Shown here: piece after piece, positions 27,732-35,760 of the stretch | How the letters are laid out: each line of letters starts with the position of its first letter | Numbering within the stretch: the first letter of the stretch is position 1 | Assembly (NCBI GenBank): GCA_015059965.1 | Contig: SUZM01000008.1 | Location: 1 to 64,000, forward strand | Direction: 5' to 3' | DNA from: Rikenellaceae bacterium | Lineage (GTDB): Bacteria; Bacteroidota; Bacteroidia; Bacteroidales; Rikenellaceae | Length of the DNA: 64,000 nt | Translations under genes and position numbers: made by a program | The notes under the pieces: model-generated | Database searches by the model: none | Seen by the model: the letters and a program-made list of their open reading frames with translations, nothing else | What the model was told of the DNA's origin: nothing

Positions 27732-27830
27732 GTGCTGACCACCCCCTAAATCCCCCGCCTCAGGCAGGGGACTTAGTCAGCCTGACGGCTGAAAAAAGAG
27801 GTCATTTTACACCTTGGTGTAATATAATTT
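27732..27830 (+). repeat. Dispersed intergenic repeat family B, copy 1
   Basis: About 100 bp starting GTGCTGACC. It contains CCCCCTAAATCCCCC, then a GGCAGGGGACTTAGTCAGC block, then a hairpin around TTTTACACC. It closely matches 58620-58726 but its last hairpin is shorter. Both copies lie upstream of a plus-strand promoter. Confidence 0.75.
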
Positions 27831-27903
27831 CCTTATTTTTATTCCCCATAGATCATGAAAGCAATTCCGAATCGCGAATTGTGCACGGCGCATTGAAATA
27901 ATT

Positions 27904-27946
27904 TCCTAATTCCTAATTCCTAATTCCCAATTTATTCCTATCTTTG
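27904..27946 (+). promoter_or_regulatory. yebC promoter with AATTCCT heptamers
   Basis: Three to four CCTAATT heptamers run directly into TTTATTCC and the -7 box TATCTTTG (27939-27946). The start codon is 47 nt further. Confidence 0.7.
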
Positions 27947-27993
27947 TGGCACAAATTGAAAAAAAGACAAAATAACAACAAAAATAGCGTAAT

Positions 27994-28722
27994 ATGGGAA
28001 GAGCTTTTGAGTATCGCAAAGCCAGAAAACTGAAGCGTTGGGGCAATATGGCCCGTACCTTTACCAAGATCGGTAAGGAGATCGAAATCGCCGTGAAGGC
28101 CGGTGGTCCCGACCCCTCGGCCAACACCCGTCTGCGCATTCTGATGCAGAATGCCAAGGCCGAGAACATGCCCAAGGAGAATGTGGAGCGCGCCATCAAG
28201 CGTGCCACCTCGAAGGATACGACCGACTACAAGGAGGTGGTATACGAAGGATACGGTGCCCACGGCATCGCCTTCCTGGTGGAGACCGCCACGGACAACA
28301 CGAACCGCACGGTGGCCAACATCCGCATGCACTTCAGCCGCTGCGGCGGTACGCTGGGCAACTCGGGCAGCGTGGCCTTCATGTTCGAACACAAGTGCAT
28401 CTTCAAGTTCCACGCCCCCACCGAGGTAGATCGCGAGGAGATGGAGCTCGAGATGATCGACCTGGGCGTGGATGAGTTCGCCCCCGAGGATGATACCACG
28501 GTATCGGTCGAGGCCCCCTATGAGTCGTTTGGTGCCATTCAGAAGTGGCTCGACGACAAGGGCTTCGAGATCGTATCGGGTGAGGGTGCCCGCATTCCGA
28601 CCGACTACAAGGAGCTCGACGCCGAGGGTCGTGCCGACATCGAGAAGCTCGTGGAGCGCCTCGAGGAGGACGATGACGTGGTGAACGTCTACCACAACAT
28701 GAAGGAGGTCGATGAGGAGTAA
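27994..28722 (+). CDS. yebC: YebC/PmpR-family protein
   Basis: The 242-residue protein is a typical member of this family: MGRAFEYRKARKLKRWGNMA, then FTKIGKEIEIAVKAGGPDPS, MPKENVERAIKRA, and the acidic region EYGAHGIAF-like (YEGYGAHGIAFLVE). Members have been described as transcription regulators and more recently as ribosome-associated factors easing stalling at proline runs; which applies here is unknown. It is monocistronic, with its own promoter and a strong terminator. Confidence 0.93.
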   Translation: MGRAFEYRKARKLKRWGNMARTFTKIGKEIEIAVKAGGPDPSANTRLRILMQNAKAENMPKENVERAIKRATSKDTTDYKEVVYEGYGAHGIAFLVETATDNTNRTVANIRMHFSRCGGTLGNSGSVAFMFEHKCIFKFHAPTEVDREEMELEMIDLGVDEFAPEDDTTVSVEAPYESFGAIQKWLDDKGFEIVSGEGARIPTDYKELDAEGRADIEKLVERLEEDDDVVNVYHNMKEVDEE

Positions 28723-28771
28723 GTCCTCCTCTTCCCTTTAAGCAGAGTTCCAATTCTCTGGATAGAACAAA

Positions 28772-28807
28772 TGTGGCGGATCCGAAAGGATCCGCCACAC
28801 TCTTTTT
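28772..28807 (+). terminator. yebC intrinsic terminator
   Basis: A perfect 12-bp stem (TGTGGCGGATCC / GGATCCGCCACA) closed by a GAAA tetraloop, followed by CTCTTTTT. Confidence 0.85.
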
Positions 28808-28824
28808 AGGTACTTAGACCTCGT

Positions 28825-30900
28825 TTACTCGGCCTCGATAACGGGCATATCCGCCGATACACACTCGTAGAGACGGCCCTCCGAGTCGGTCCAGGTGACA
28901 TAGATCTTCATATCGCCCGAACCATAGGGGTGGTAATAGATCTTATCCTCAAAGACCTGGGTCGAGGGGGCACCCTTGCTCACGCCACCCGTTCCGCGCT
29001 CATCGTTGGGATCGGGATAGGCCGGATCGTCGGGGATCCAATAATAGACGCTATAGGCATCATCGGGATCATTCATGATATCCTGAGCCCAGGCCTTGGC
29101 CGTCGGGAAGGTCTCGGCTACATAGGAGGCCGAGATGGCCGCCGTATAGCCGGTCGTACCCTCGACAAGGTCCACCATCCAAAACAGACGCGTCATCTGC
29201 CCCTTCAGGAAGCAGAAGTCCTGCACCTGGATCGTGGGGCATGTGGCAGTCCACTCGGGATTCTCCGTACCATCCTCCAGGTAGCGGCTGACGAAGACCA
29301 CATTTGACTGGGGCGTGAAGTAGGTGCCATCGCCCATCGAGGGGATATCGTCGGCATCGAAAGCAACGGCTACAAAGACGTAGCGAGTACCCTCCTTAAG
29401 GTTCGTAAACTCGATGGAGTTACCCGTCGTCGACTTAAAGTTGGCATGGGCAGGGTTGATCTGGATATACTCGATGGCGCGATCGAACGACTCACCGAGG
29501 TTCGAGAGCCAGAAGTTATCGTCGGCGGGAGCCAGGTAGTAGACCACCTTGGCAGCCTCACCATCCTCAATGGTCCAGTGGATCTCTGCCGAGGTCTCGG
29601 TGTAGGAGCAGAGCTCCTCGCTGATGGTCAGCGTGAAGGTCTTGGGCTCGGGCAGCGTGGTGTACTTCTGTTCGAAGATCTCTCCATAACGGCCCTCGTT
29701 GTCGATCGCCAACGCCAGGAGATAGACATCGGTTTCGGGCTCCAACAGCAGCGAAGTGCCCGAGTTGGCAAAGGCCGACTCGCCCTCAAACTGCGTGGCA
29801 TTCAGCAGCACCTCAACCTTGGCTGCGGTGTCGGTGCAGGCGGCCATCTGCTCAGCCGTGAGCCAGGCCAGGTGGATGGCATAGGCACCCTTGGCACTCA
29901 GCTCCACCTCCACCTCGGTCTGCGTGAGGTAGGGATCGTCGGCCACTACGTTGATCGAACCGCCCGAGGTGAGCTCGGGAGCCGTAAACTCAAAGGTCAG
30001 AATATCCTCGACAGTGTATGCTCCCTCCTCTTTCTGATTTACAATCCACACCGTATAGCTCTCGCCCGGCAGGATCACCTCGCCCGACGGCTCGGGGAAC
30101 TCCACCAACGCACCCTCGTAGCTCATCTGAGTCGAGGGGGTCAGCATCTCCAGCGAAGCCAAGACATCCTCCGCCACGAAGGCCTCGGTCATCGTATTAC
30201 CTGCGTAGTAGCCCGCAACACCCATCACATCGACCTTAATCTGAATATCGTTAAAGGCGAGCTTCGTAGCCTCAATGGCTACATAGGGCTCCGCCCATTC
30301 CACCGTTACAAAGCAGGCCTGACCTTCGCCATACTCATTAACCCCGGAGACGCCATAAGAAACGGTAGGGTTCGGGTCAATATATACACGCGACTCACCC
30401 TCCTGCACCAACTCACTGTCGCGATAGAAACGATAAGAGGTCGCCCGCTCGATCTCATCCACAGAGATCTCAGCCGAGCCATCGGGTAATAACCTCGTAT
30501 CAATCTTCGTAGGCGTGGCCGGAAGAAGCTCGCTCAGGAGGGTTACCTTAACCTCCTCGCTGGCCTTACCCTCGCCATTGCGGTTCACGCCGGCCACCTT
30601 ATAGTTGCCCGACTTTCTGACCAGATAGGTACGATCGGCCGAGTTCTGCACACTCTCACCATCCTTGTACCAACGATAGGTCTCGGCCCCAGCGATCTCG
30701 GCTACCGAGAGTTTGATGGTGCCATCCTCCTGGGGAGTTTGCGTAATGGCCCCGGCATCTGCGGGCAACTCTTTCTTAGGGGTCTCTACAGGTTCCGTTG
30801 AATCTTCGCCACAGGCCGTAAAGAGCGGTGTGGCACAGAACATGGTCATCGCCAAAAGCGAACTAACCAGGCAACGCAAAATGGAAATTTGCTTTTTCAT
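28825..30900 (-). CDS. Large multi-domain surface lipoprotein, function unknown
   Basis: I start at MKKQISIL, giving 691 residues with a good lipoprotein signal (lipobox LFTAC) and an acidic stretch after it (GEDSTEPVETP) that resembles the surface-export signal of Bacteroidetes lipoproteins. Two Ig-like or fibronectin-like repeats follow (GAETYRWYKDGESVQ near residue 70 and ATSYRFYRDSELVQ near residue 155). Further beta-sandwich-like segments fill the rest. No catalytic motif is visible. It is monocistronic with a textbook promoter (TTTG-19 nt-TACCTTTG). A carbohydrate or protein binding role is only inferred. Confidence 0.65.
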   Translation of the reverse strand: MKKQISILRCLVSSLLAMTMFCATPLFTACGEDSTEPVETPKKELPADAGAITQTPQEDGTIKLSVAEIAGAETYRWYKDGESVQNSADRTYLVRKSGNYKVAGVNRNGEGKASEEVKVTLLSELLPATPTKIDTRLLPDGSAEISVDEIERATSYRFYRDSELVQEGESRVYIDPNPTVSYGVSGVNEYGEGQACFVTVEWAEPYVAIEATKLAFNDIQIKVDVMGVAGYYAGNTMTEAFVAEDVLASLEMLTPSTQMSYEGALVEFPEPSGEVILPGESYTVWIVNQKEEGAYTVEDILTFEFTAPELTSGGSINVVADDPYLTQTEVEVELSAKGAYAIHLAWLTAEQMAACTDTAAKVEVLLNATQFEGESAFANSGTSLLLEPETDVYLLALAIDNEGRYGEIFEQKYTTLPEPKTFTLTISEELCSYTETSAEIHWTIEDGEAAKVVYYLAPADDNFWLSNLGESFDRAIEYIQINPAHANFKSTTGNSIEFTNLKEGTRYVFVAVAFDADDIPSMGDGTYFTPQSNVVFVSRYLEDGTENPEWTATCPTIQVQDFCFLKGQMTRLFWMVDLVEGTTGYTAAISASYVAETFPTAKAWAQDIMNDPDDAYSVYYWIPDDPAYPDPNDERGTGGVSKGAPSTQVFEDKIYYHPYGSGDMKIYVTWTDSEGRLYECVSADMPVIEAE

Positions 30901-30940
30901 AAGTAATTTAGCTGTTAGTGGTTTATGGTTTTCCAATTAA

Positions 30941-30971
30941 CAAAGGTAGTAAAAATTTCTCAAGGGACAAA
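30941..30971 (-). promoter_or_regulatory. Promoter of large lipoprotein gene
   Basis: On the minus strand TTTG (30971-30968), 19-nt spacer, TACCTTTG (30948-30941), then 40 nt to the start codon. This is the cleanest Bacteroidetes promoter in the window and serves as a spacing reference. Confidence 0.8.
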
Positions 30972-31056
30972 TTTTCCCCCGTCAAGCGGCAAATCCGGAC
31001 GGTAAAACGGGGGAGAGAGAAGGGAGGGGGAAATGAGGGGTTTCAAGGCATGCGAA

Positions 31057-31104
31057 GATAGGGTGTCCCGTAGCATACTTGACGTATGCAAGGGGCACCC
31101 TATC
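31057..31104. repeat. Conserved-apex hairpin, copy 2 (behind pyrB)
   Basis: Outer arms GATAGGGTG / CACCCTATC enclose GCATAC-TTGAC-GTATGC. The element ends close to the pyrB stop codon at 31128 on the minus strand, after a tail containing GCAGAAAATTCCGCTTAAAAC. Confidence 0.65.
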
Positions 31105-31127
31105 AAGCGTAAAGCAGAAAATTCCGC

Positions 31128-32195
31128 TTAAAACAACAAAGTCTCGCAGTAGGCACAGCGATTCCCCACCGCCAACTGATCCACATCCTCGGTCGAAGAG
31201 ATACAGTGGGGGTTGGGGCAGGTGTGTTTGTTCACCTCCAGCCCCTCGGCCAAGACGGGGGTCTTCTCGAAGGGGCGATTCTCGGGGGCCCACTTCAGCA
31301 GGGTATAGATCAAGGCCATACGGACAAACTTACCATTCTCCACCTGACGGAAGTAGGCGGCACGCGGGTCGTTATCGACCGCACGGGTGATCTCATTGAC
31401 ACGAGGCAGCGGGTGGAGGACAATCATATCGGACTTGGCGAGCGCCATCTTCTCGGTATCGAGCACATAGCAGTCCTTCACACGGTTGTACTCCTCCTCG
31501 GAGGCAAAGCGCTCCTTCTGCACACGGGTCATATAGAGGACATCGAGGTCGGCCATCGCCTCCTCGAGCGACTTCACCTCGCGGTACTCGAGGCCCGAAT
31601 CGCGCATCTCCTCCAGCATGTAGGGGGGCAGGCGCAACTCGTCGGGCGAGATCAGGACCACGCGGAAGCCGGCATAGCGCGACATCGCCTTGATGAGCGA
31701 GTGCACCGTGCGGCCATACTTCAAATCACCACAGAAGCCGATCGTGAGGTTCTCCAAGGTACCCTTCTCGCGGTGGATGGTCAAGAGGTCGGTCATCGTC
31801 TGCGTGGGGTGGCTGTGGCTGCCGTCGCCGGCGTTGATCACCGGAATACCGGCATACTGCGAGGCGACAAGCGGTGCCCCCTCCTTGAAGTGGCGCATGG
31901 CAATAATATCGGCAAAGCAGCGGATTACGCGCACCGTATCGGCCACTGTCTCGCCCTTCGAGACGCTCGACGAGGCGGCATCCGAGAAACCGATAACGGT
32001 TCCTCCAAGCTCCAGCATGGCCGAGGTAAACGAAAGGCGCGTGCGGGTCGAGGGCTCATAGAAGAGTGTGGCGAGCTTCTTACCCTTCAGCACCTCGCTG
32101 TACTTGGCGCGATTGGCGATAATATCCTCCGCCAAGGCGATAATTTCATCTATCTCTTTGACCGTAAGATCGGTCGGATCAATCAAATGACGCAT
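31128..32195 (-). CDS. pyrB: Aspartate carbamoyltransferase with C-terminal PyrI-like zinc knuckle
   Basis: The enzyme joins carbamoyl phosphate and aspartate in UMP synthesis. The 355-residue chain has the carbamoyl phosphate loop [21 protein letters not shown] and the aspartate loop region HPLPRVNEI. Normal catalytic chains have about 305 residues. Here the extra C-terminus (residues 324-355) has [11 protein letters not shown] followed by CAYC, with Cys326, 331, 347 and 350. This matches the spacing and wording of the zinc domain of the regulatory chain PyrI (CPNxxCIS..., CxYC), but the nucleotide-binding allosteric domain of PyrI is absent. It is the last gene of the cluster; a 205-bp gap with an inverted-repeat element separates it from pyrE. 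Confidence 0.93.
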   Translation of the reverse strand: MRHLIDPTDLTVKEIDEIIALAEDIIANRAKYSEVLKGKKLATLFYEPSTRTRLSFTSAMLELGGTVIGFSDAASSSVSKGETVADTVRVIRCFADIIAMRHFKEGAPLVASQYAGIPVINAGDGSHSHPTQTMTDLLTIHREKGTLENLTIGFCGDLKYGRTVHSLIKAMSRYAGFRVVLISPDELRLPPYMLEEMRDSGLEYREVKSLEEAMADLDVLYMTRVQKERFASEEEYNRVKDCYVLDTEKMALAKSDMIVLHPLPRVNEITRAVDNDPRAAYFRQVENGKFVRMALIYTLLKWAPENRPFEKTPVLAEGLEVNKHTCPNPHCISSTEDVDQLAVGNRCAYCETLLF

Positions 32196-32278
32196 AATTC
32201 AATTAGGAATTAGAAATTAGGGATTAGGAATTATCGCAGGATGTTCAAACGCTCCTCGGGTTCCTATGTCCTATATAG

Positions 32279-32400
32279 TTTTTGATTTTAGGTAGGAAAA
32301 TTTTGTGCCGACCGAAATTTATCTCGGAAGGGTTGTACTTGGGGTACTACCCTTTCGAGATAAATGAGAAGGGGCAAAATTTACCGCATAAAATCAAAAA
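32279..32400. repeat. Conserved-apex hairpin element, copy 3, with 12-bp terminal inverted repeats
   Basis: The 122-bp element is bounded by TTTTTGATTTTA (32279-32290) and its exact inverse TAAAATCAAAAA (32389-32400). Inside, ATTTATCTCG pairs with CGAGATAAAT and the apex is GTAC-TTGGG-GTAC with a T-T mismatch beside it. Its right end touches the pyrE stop codon on the minus strand. Confidence 0.8.
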
Positions 32401-33030
32401 TTACTGCATCCAGCTCTCGTCGGAAGGGTTATTGCGGAAGTTGAGAATCTTCTCCTTCCACTCGGGGGCGATGTAACCCTCCTCGGCAGCCACCTCCACC
32501 AGGGCATCGAGGTTCGAAAGGGAGTAGTTCGTGACGTTGGCCTCGGCCATACGCTCCAGCCCCTTCTTCATGCCGTAGGTAAAGATCGAAGCGACACCCA
32601 GCACCTCGGCACCCGCCTCACGCAGGGCATTGACCACCTCGATGCAGGAACCTCCGGTTGAGATCAGATCCTCGATAACAACCACCTTCTGGCCCTTCTC
32701 GAGCTTACCCTCGATCTGGTTACCGCGACCGTGGTCCTTCGAGCCCGAACGCACATAGCCCATCGGCATGTTGAGGATCGTAGCCGTAATGGCGGCGTGG
32801 GCGATACCGGCCGTCGAGGTACCCATCAGCACCTCGGCCTCGGGGAACTTCGTGCGGACGATCTCGGCCAGCCCGGCCTCAACGTGCCCACGCACCTCAA
32901 CAGCCGTCAGCGTCAGACGGTTGTCGCAATAGATCGGGCTCTTGATACCGCTGGCCCAGGTGAACGGCTGCTCGGGGCGGAGGAATACCGCGCCAATCGA
33001 GAGCAGGTCCTTTGCAATCTTCTTCTCCAT
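32401..33030 (-). CDS. pyrE: Orotate phosphoribosyltransferase
   Basis: PyrE makes OMP from orotate and PRPP. The 209-residue enzyme has the orotate-side [11 protein letters not shown], the flexible loop [17 protein letters not shown], and the PRPP-binding motif [14 protein letters not shown]. It follows the glutaredoxin-like gene by 20 bp. The stop codon is directly adjacent to a terminal inverted repeat. Confidence 0.95.
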   Translation of the reverse strand: MEKKIAKDLLSIGAVFLRPEQPFTWASGIKSPIYCDNRLTLTAVEVRGHVEAGLAEIVRTKFPEAEVLMGTSTAGIAHAAITATILNMPMGYVRSGSKDHGRGNQIEGKLEKGQKVVVIEDLISTGGSCIEVVNALREAGAEVLGVASIFTYGMKKGLERMAEANVTNYSLSNLDALVEVAAEEGYIAPEWKEKILNFRNNPSDESWMQ

Positions 33031-33050
33031 ATTCTTCGTTTGTTTTTCAG

Positions 33051-33320
33051 TTATTCAATCCGTTTGAGCACGTTGCGCAAGAGGGCCTCGACCTCCTCCT
33101 TGTAGATGCCGCCCTCGTGGAGCTTCTCCTCGCCAAGATAGAGGGTCGGCACATAGTAGTAGTCGTAGCGGTCGGCCACCTCGGGCTGCTCCGACTCCTC
33201 GATCATCTCGATCTCTATCGCCCGCAACTCTTCATGCTCGGCTTTTAGTTCGTCAATATACTGCAATGCCCTTTTACAAAAGGGGCAGTTTCGGAGGTAA
33301 AAAAGGGTCAATTTTGCCAT
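33051..33320 (-). CDS. Glutaredoxin-like thioredoxin-fold protein
   Basis: This 89-residue single-domain protein has the redox site NCPFCKRAL (Cys12, Cys15), then [16 protein letters not shown] containing the cis-proline. It probably acts as a cytoplasmic thiol-disulfide exchange protein. It sits between pyrF and pyrE with 20-24 bp gaps, so it is cotranscribed with pyrimidine genes. A link to pyrimidine synthesis is not known to me. Confidence 0.8.
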   Translation of the reverse strand: MAKLTLFYLRNCPFCKRALQYIDELKAEHEELRAIEIEMIEESEQPEVADRYDYYYVPTLYLGEEKLHEGGIYKEEVEALLRNVLKRIE

Positions 33321-33344
33321 CGTCGTAAGTTTTCTGTCTGCTGG

Positions 33345-34052
33345 TTACTCATTTAAGAACTCCTTTACACAGCGACGATAGGCTGCCACGGGATCATCGG
33401 CTGCCGTAATGGGGCGACCCACCACGATAAAGTCGGATCCGATCTCGCGAGCACGAGCGGGGGTCGTAACACGCACCTGATCGCCCACATCGCCATCGGC
33501 GAAGCGCACACCCGGCGTGATGGTCATAAAGCCACTGCCACAGGCCTCCTTGACCATACCGGCCTCAAGGGGCGAGCAAACGACACCATCGAGCCCTGCA
33601 GCCTTGGTATTCTGGGCATACTTGACAATCGTATCGTTGATCGAGGCGCCGATCAGCAGCTCCTGCTGCATACGCTCCTCGGAGGTCGAGGTGAGCTGCG
33701 TAACGGCAATCAGCAGGGGACGCGTACCATCCTCACGCGTGAGGCCCTCCAGGGCAGCCTTCATCATATCGATCGTACCGGCAGCATGGACGTTGGTCAT
33801 ATCGACATCGAGGTTTCTGAGTACCGACATCGCCTTCTTGACCGTATTGGGAATATCGTGCAGCTTAAGGTCCAGAAAGATCTTATGGCCACGGCGCTTG
33901 ATCTCCTTCACAATCGAGGGGCCCTCAGCATAGTAGAGCTCCATACCGATTTTGAGGAAGGGCTTACGGGGCTCATCCTTGAACAGATCGAGGAAGCGGA
34001 AGGTATCCTCGGCCGACTTAAAGTCGCAGGCAATTATTACATCGTGTTGCAT
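33345..34052 (-). CDS. pyrF: Orotidine 5'-phosphate decarboxylase
   Basis: PyrF forms UMP from OMP. The 235-residue protein is the short class with the catalytic array [22 protein letters not shown] at the N-terminus, [17 protein letters not shown], and the phosphate-gripping [16 protein letters not shown]. It lies 50 bp behind pyrD. Confidence 0.94.
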   Translation of the reverse strand: MQHDVIIACDFKSAEDTFRFLDLFKDEPRKPFLKIGMELYYAEGPSIVKEIKRRGHKIFLDLKLHDIPNTVKKAMSVLRNLDVDMTNVHAAGTIDMMKAALEGLTREDGTRPLLIAVTQLTSTSEERMQQELLIGASINDTIVKYAQNTKAAGLDGVVCSPLEAGMVKEACGSGFMTITPGVRFADGDVGDQVRVTTPARAREIGSDFIVVGRPITAADDPVAAYRRCVKEFLNE

Positions 34053-34102
34053 AATCTTATTTTTTATTCGTTTTTATTTCCCAAATTCTCGTTCACTGCA
34101 TG

Positions 34103-35014
34103 CTACTCCACAATTCCGATGATATCGCTCAAGCGCTCGATGCCGAGGCGCTCCATCTCCACGGGCAGCTGCTCGATGATCTCCTTGGCAGCGTAGGGGT
34201 TTTTCAGGTTGGCGGCACCCACCTGCACAGCCGTAGCTCCGGCCATCATCATCTCAATCACATCGCGTGCCGTGGTAACACCGCCACAGCCCATTACCGG
34301 AATGTGGCAGGCCTTGGCCACCTGGTAGACCATACGCACCGCCACGGGGAAGATGGCCGAGCCCGAGAAACCTCCCATGGTGTTGGCGATCACGGGACGA
34401 CGTCGTTGCAGGTCGATACGCATGCCGAGCATCGTGTTGATCAGGCAGATGCCATCGGCTCCGGCCTCCTCACACGCCTTGGCGATGGCCACAATATCGG
34501 TCACATTGGGCGAGAGCTTGATATAGACCGGCTTGGTCGTTACGGCCTTCACGGCGCGGGTCACCTCGGCAGCCGCTTCGGGCGAGGTGCCAAACGACAT
34601 GCCGCCATGGCGCACATTGGGGCACGAGACATTGACCTCGATGATACCCACCTGCTCCTCCTTGTCGATGCGCTCACAGCAGTAGGCGTACTCCTCAATC
34701 GAGAAGCCCGAGATGTTGGCAATCACCGGCTTGTGGAAGAAGGTACGAAGGCGCGGCAGCTCCTCCGAGATCACCTTGTCGATTCCGGGATTCTGCAAGC
34801 CCACAGCATTGATCATGCCCGCCTCACACTCCGCAATGCGGGGTGTGGGGTTGCCGAAGCGGGGCTCCTTGGTCGTCCCCTTGAAGGAGAACGAGCCCAG
34901 GATGTTGATATCGTAAAAGTCGCGGAACTCGTTGCCGTAGCCAAAGGTTCCACTGGCCGGAATCACCGGATTATCCAACTCCAGACCGCTGAGTATTACT
35001 TTCGTATCTCTCAT
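34103..35014 (-). CDS. pyrD: Dihydroorotate dehydrogenase B, catalytic subunit
   Basis: The 303-residue flavoprotein oxidises dihydroorotate; class 1B enzymes pair with PyrK and pass electrons to NAD+. Visible are PVIPASGTFGYG, EVNVSCPNVRHGG (catalytic Cys), and the FMN phosphate site GCGGVTTARDVIEMM. The stop of pyrK and start of pyrD are one base apart, supporting a PyrD-PyrK complex. Confidence 0.94.
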   Translation of the reverse strand: MRDTKVILSGLELDNPVIPASGTFGYGNEFRDFYDINILGSFSFKGTTKEPRFGNPTPRIAECEAGMINAVGLQNPGIDKVISEELPRLRTFFHKPVIANISGFSIEEYAYCCERIDKEEQVGIIEVNVSCPNVRHGGMSFGTSPEAAAEVTRAVKAVTTKPVYIKLSPNVTDIVAIAKACEEAGADGICLINTMLGMRIDLQRRRPVIANTMGGFSGSAIFPVAVRMVYQVAKACHIPVMGCGGVTTARDVIEMMMAGATAVQVGAANLKNPYAAKEIIEQLPVEMERLGIERLSDIIGIVE

Positions 35015-35015
35015 C

Positions 35016-35756
35016 TTACCACAATATATCAGATTTTTTCATCACCGGCCCCTCCTTGCAGATGCGCTTGTTGCCCGTCAGGGTCTTGCACGAGCAGCCC
35101 ATGCAGGCTCCGAAGCCGCAGCCCATGCGCTCCTCGAAGGAGAGCTCGCCCTCAGTGGTCGAGGCTTGCGAGAGGGCCTTGAGCATCGGCAGCGGTCCAC
35201 AGGCGTAGAAGTAGTCGTAACCAATCTCCTTCTCGCGGATGGCATCGGTCACGAAACCCTTCACCCCCACCGAGCCATCGACAGTGGTTACATAGGTCGT
35301 CGCCCCCAGGGCCTCGAACTCCTCGCGATAGAAGAGCTCATCGGCCCGATTGAAGCCAAGGATCACGGTGGGTTGCTTGCCCTGTGCAAGGAGTTGCTTG
35401 CAGAGGTTGTAGAGCGGAGGAACACCCACACCGCCTCCAACCAGCAGCGGATGTTGAGCCTCCACCGAGGTATCGAAGCCGTTGCCGAGGCCGACCAGGA
35501 GGTCAAGCACCTCACCCGCCAGCATGTGGCTCATCTGCTCGGTACCCCCGCCCACCACCTTATAGATCAGGGTGATAGTCTCGGAGTCGTAGTCCGAGAT
35601 GGAGATCGGACGGCGCAGGTAACGCCCCTTAAGCTCGATATTGACGAATTGTCCCGGACGGGTGATCCACTGCGTGTCGCCCTCCAAGACCATACGCCAC
35701 ACCGAAGCCGTCAAGGGCTCGTTGCTGCGAATCTTATACAGGTCCTTCTTGTACAT
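35016..35756 (-). CDS. pyrK: Dihydroorotate dehydrogenase B, electron transfer subunit
   Basis: I start at MYKKDLYKIRS, four bases behind the carB stop, giving 246 residues; a longer in-frame start would overlap the carB end. It has the FAD-binding segment RRPISISDYD, NAD-binding LLVGGGVGVPPLYNLC, and C-terminal [2Fe-2S] cysteines in MGCGFGACMGCSCKT and RICKEGPV. It accepts electrons from PyrD and reduces NAD+. Confidence 0.94.
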   Translation of the reverse strand: MYKKDLYKIRSNEPLTASVWRMVLEGDTQWITRPGQFVNIELKGRYLRRPISISDYDSETITLIYKVVGGGTEQMSHMLAGEVLDLLVGLGNGFDTSVEAQHPLLVGGGVGVPPLYNLCKQLLAQGKQPTVILGFNRADELFYREEFEALGATTYVTTVDGSVGVKGFVTDAIREKEIGYDYFYACGPLPMLKALSQASTTEGELSFEERMGCGFGACMGCSCKTLTGNKRICKEGPVMKKSDILW

Positions 35757-35760
35757 ACTT

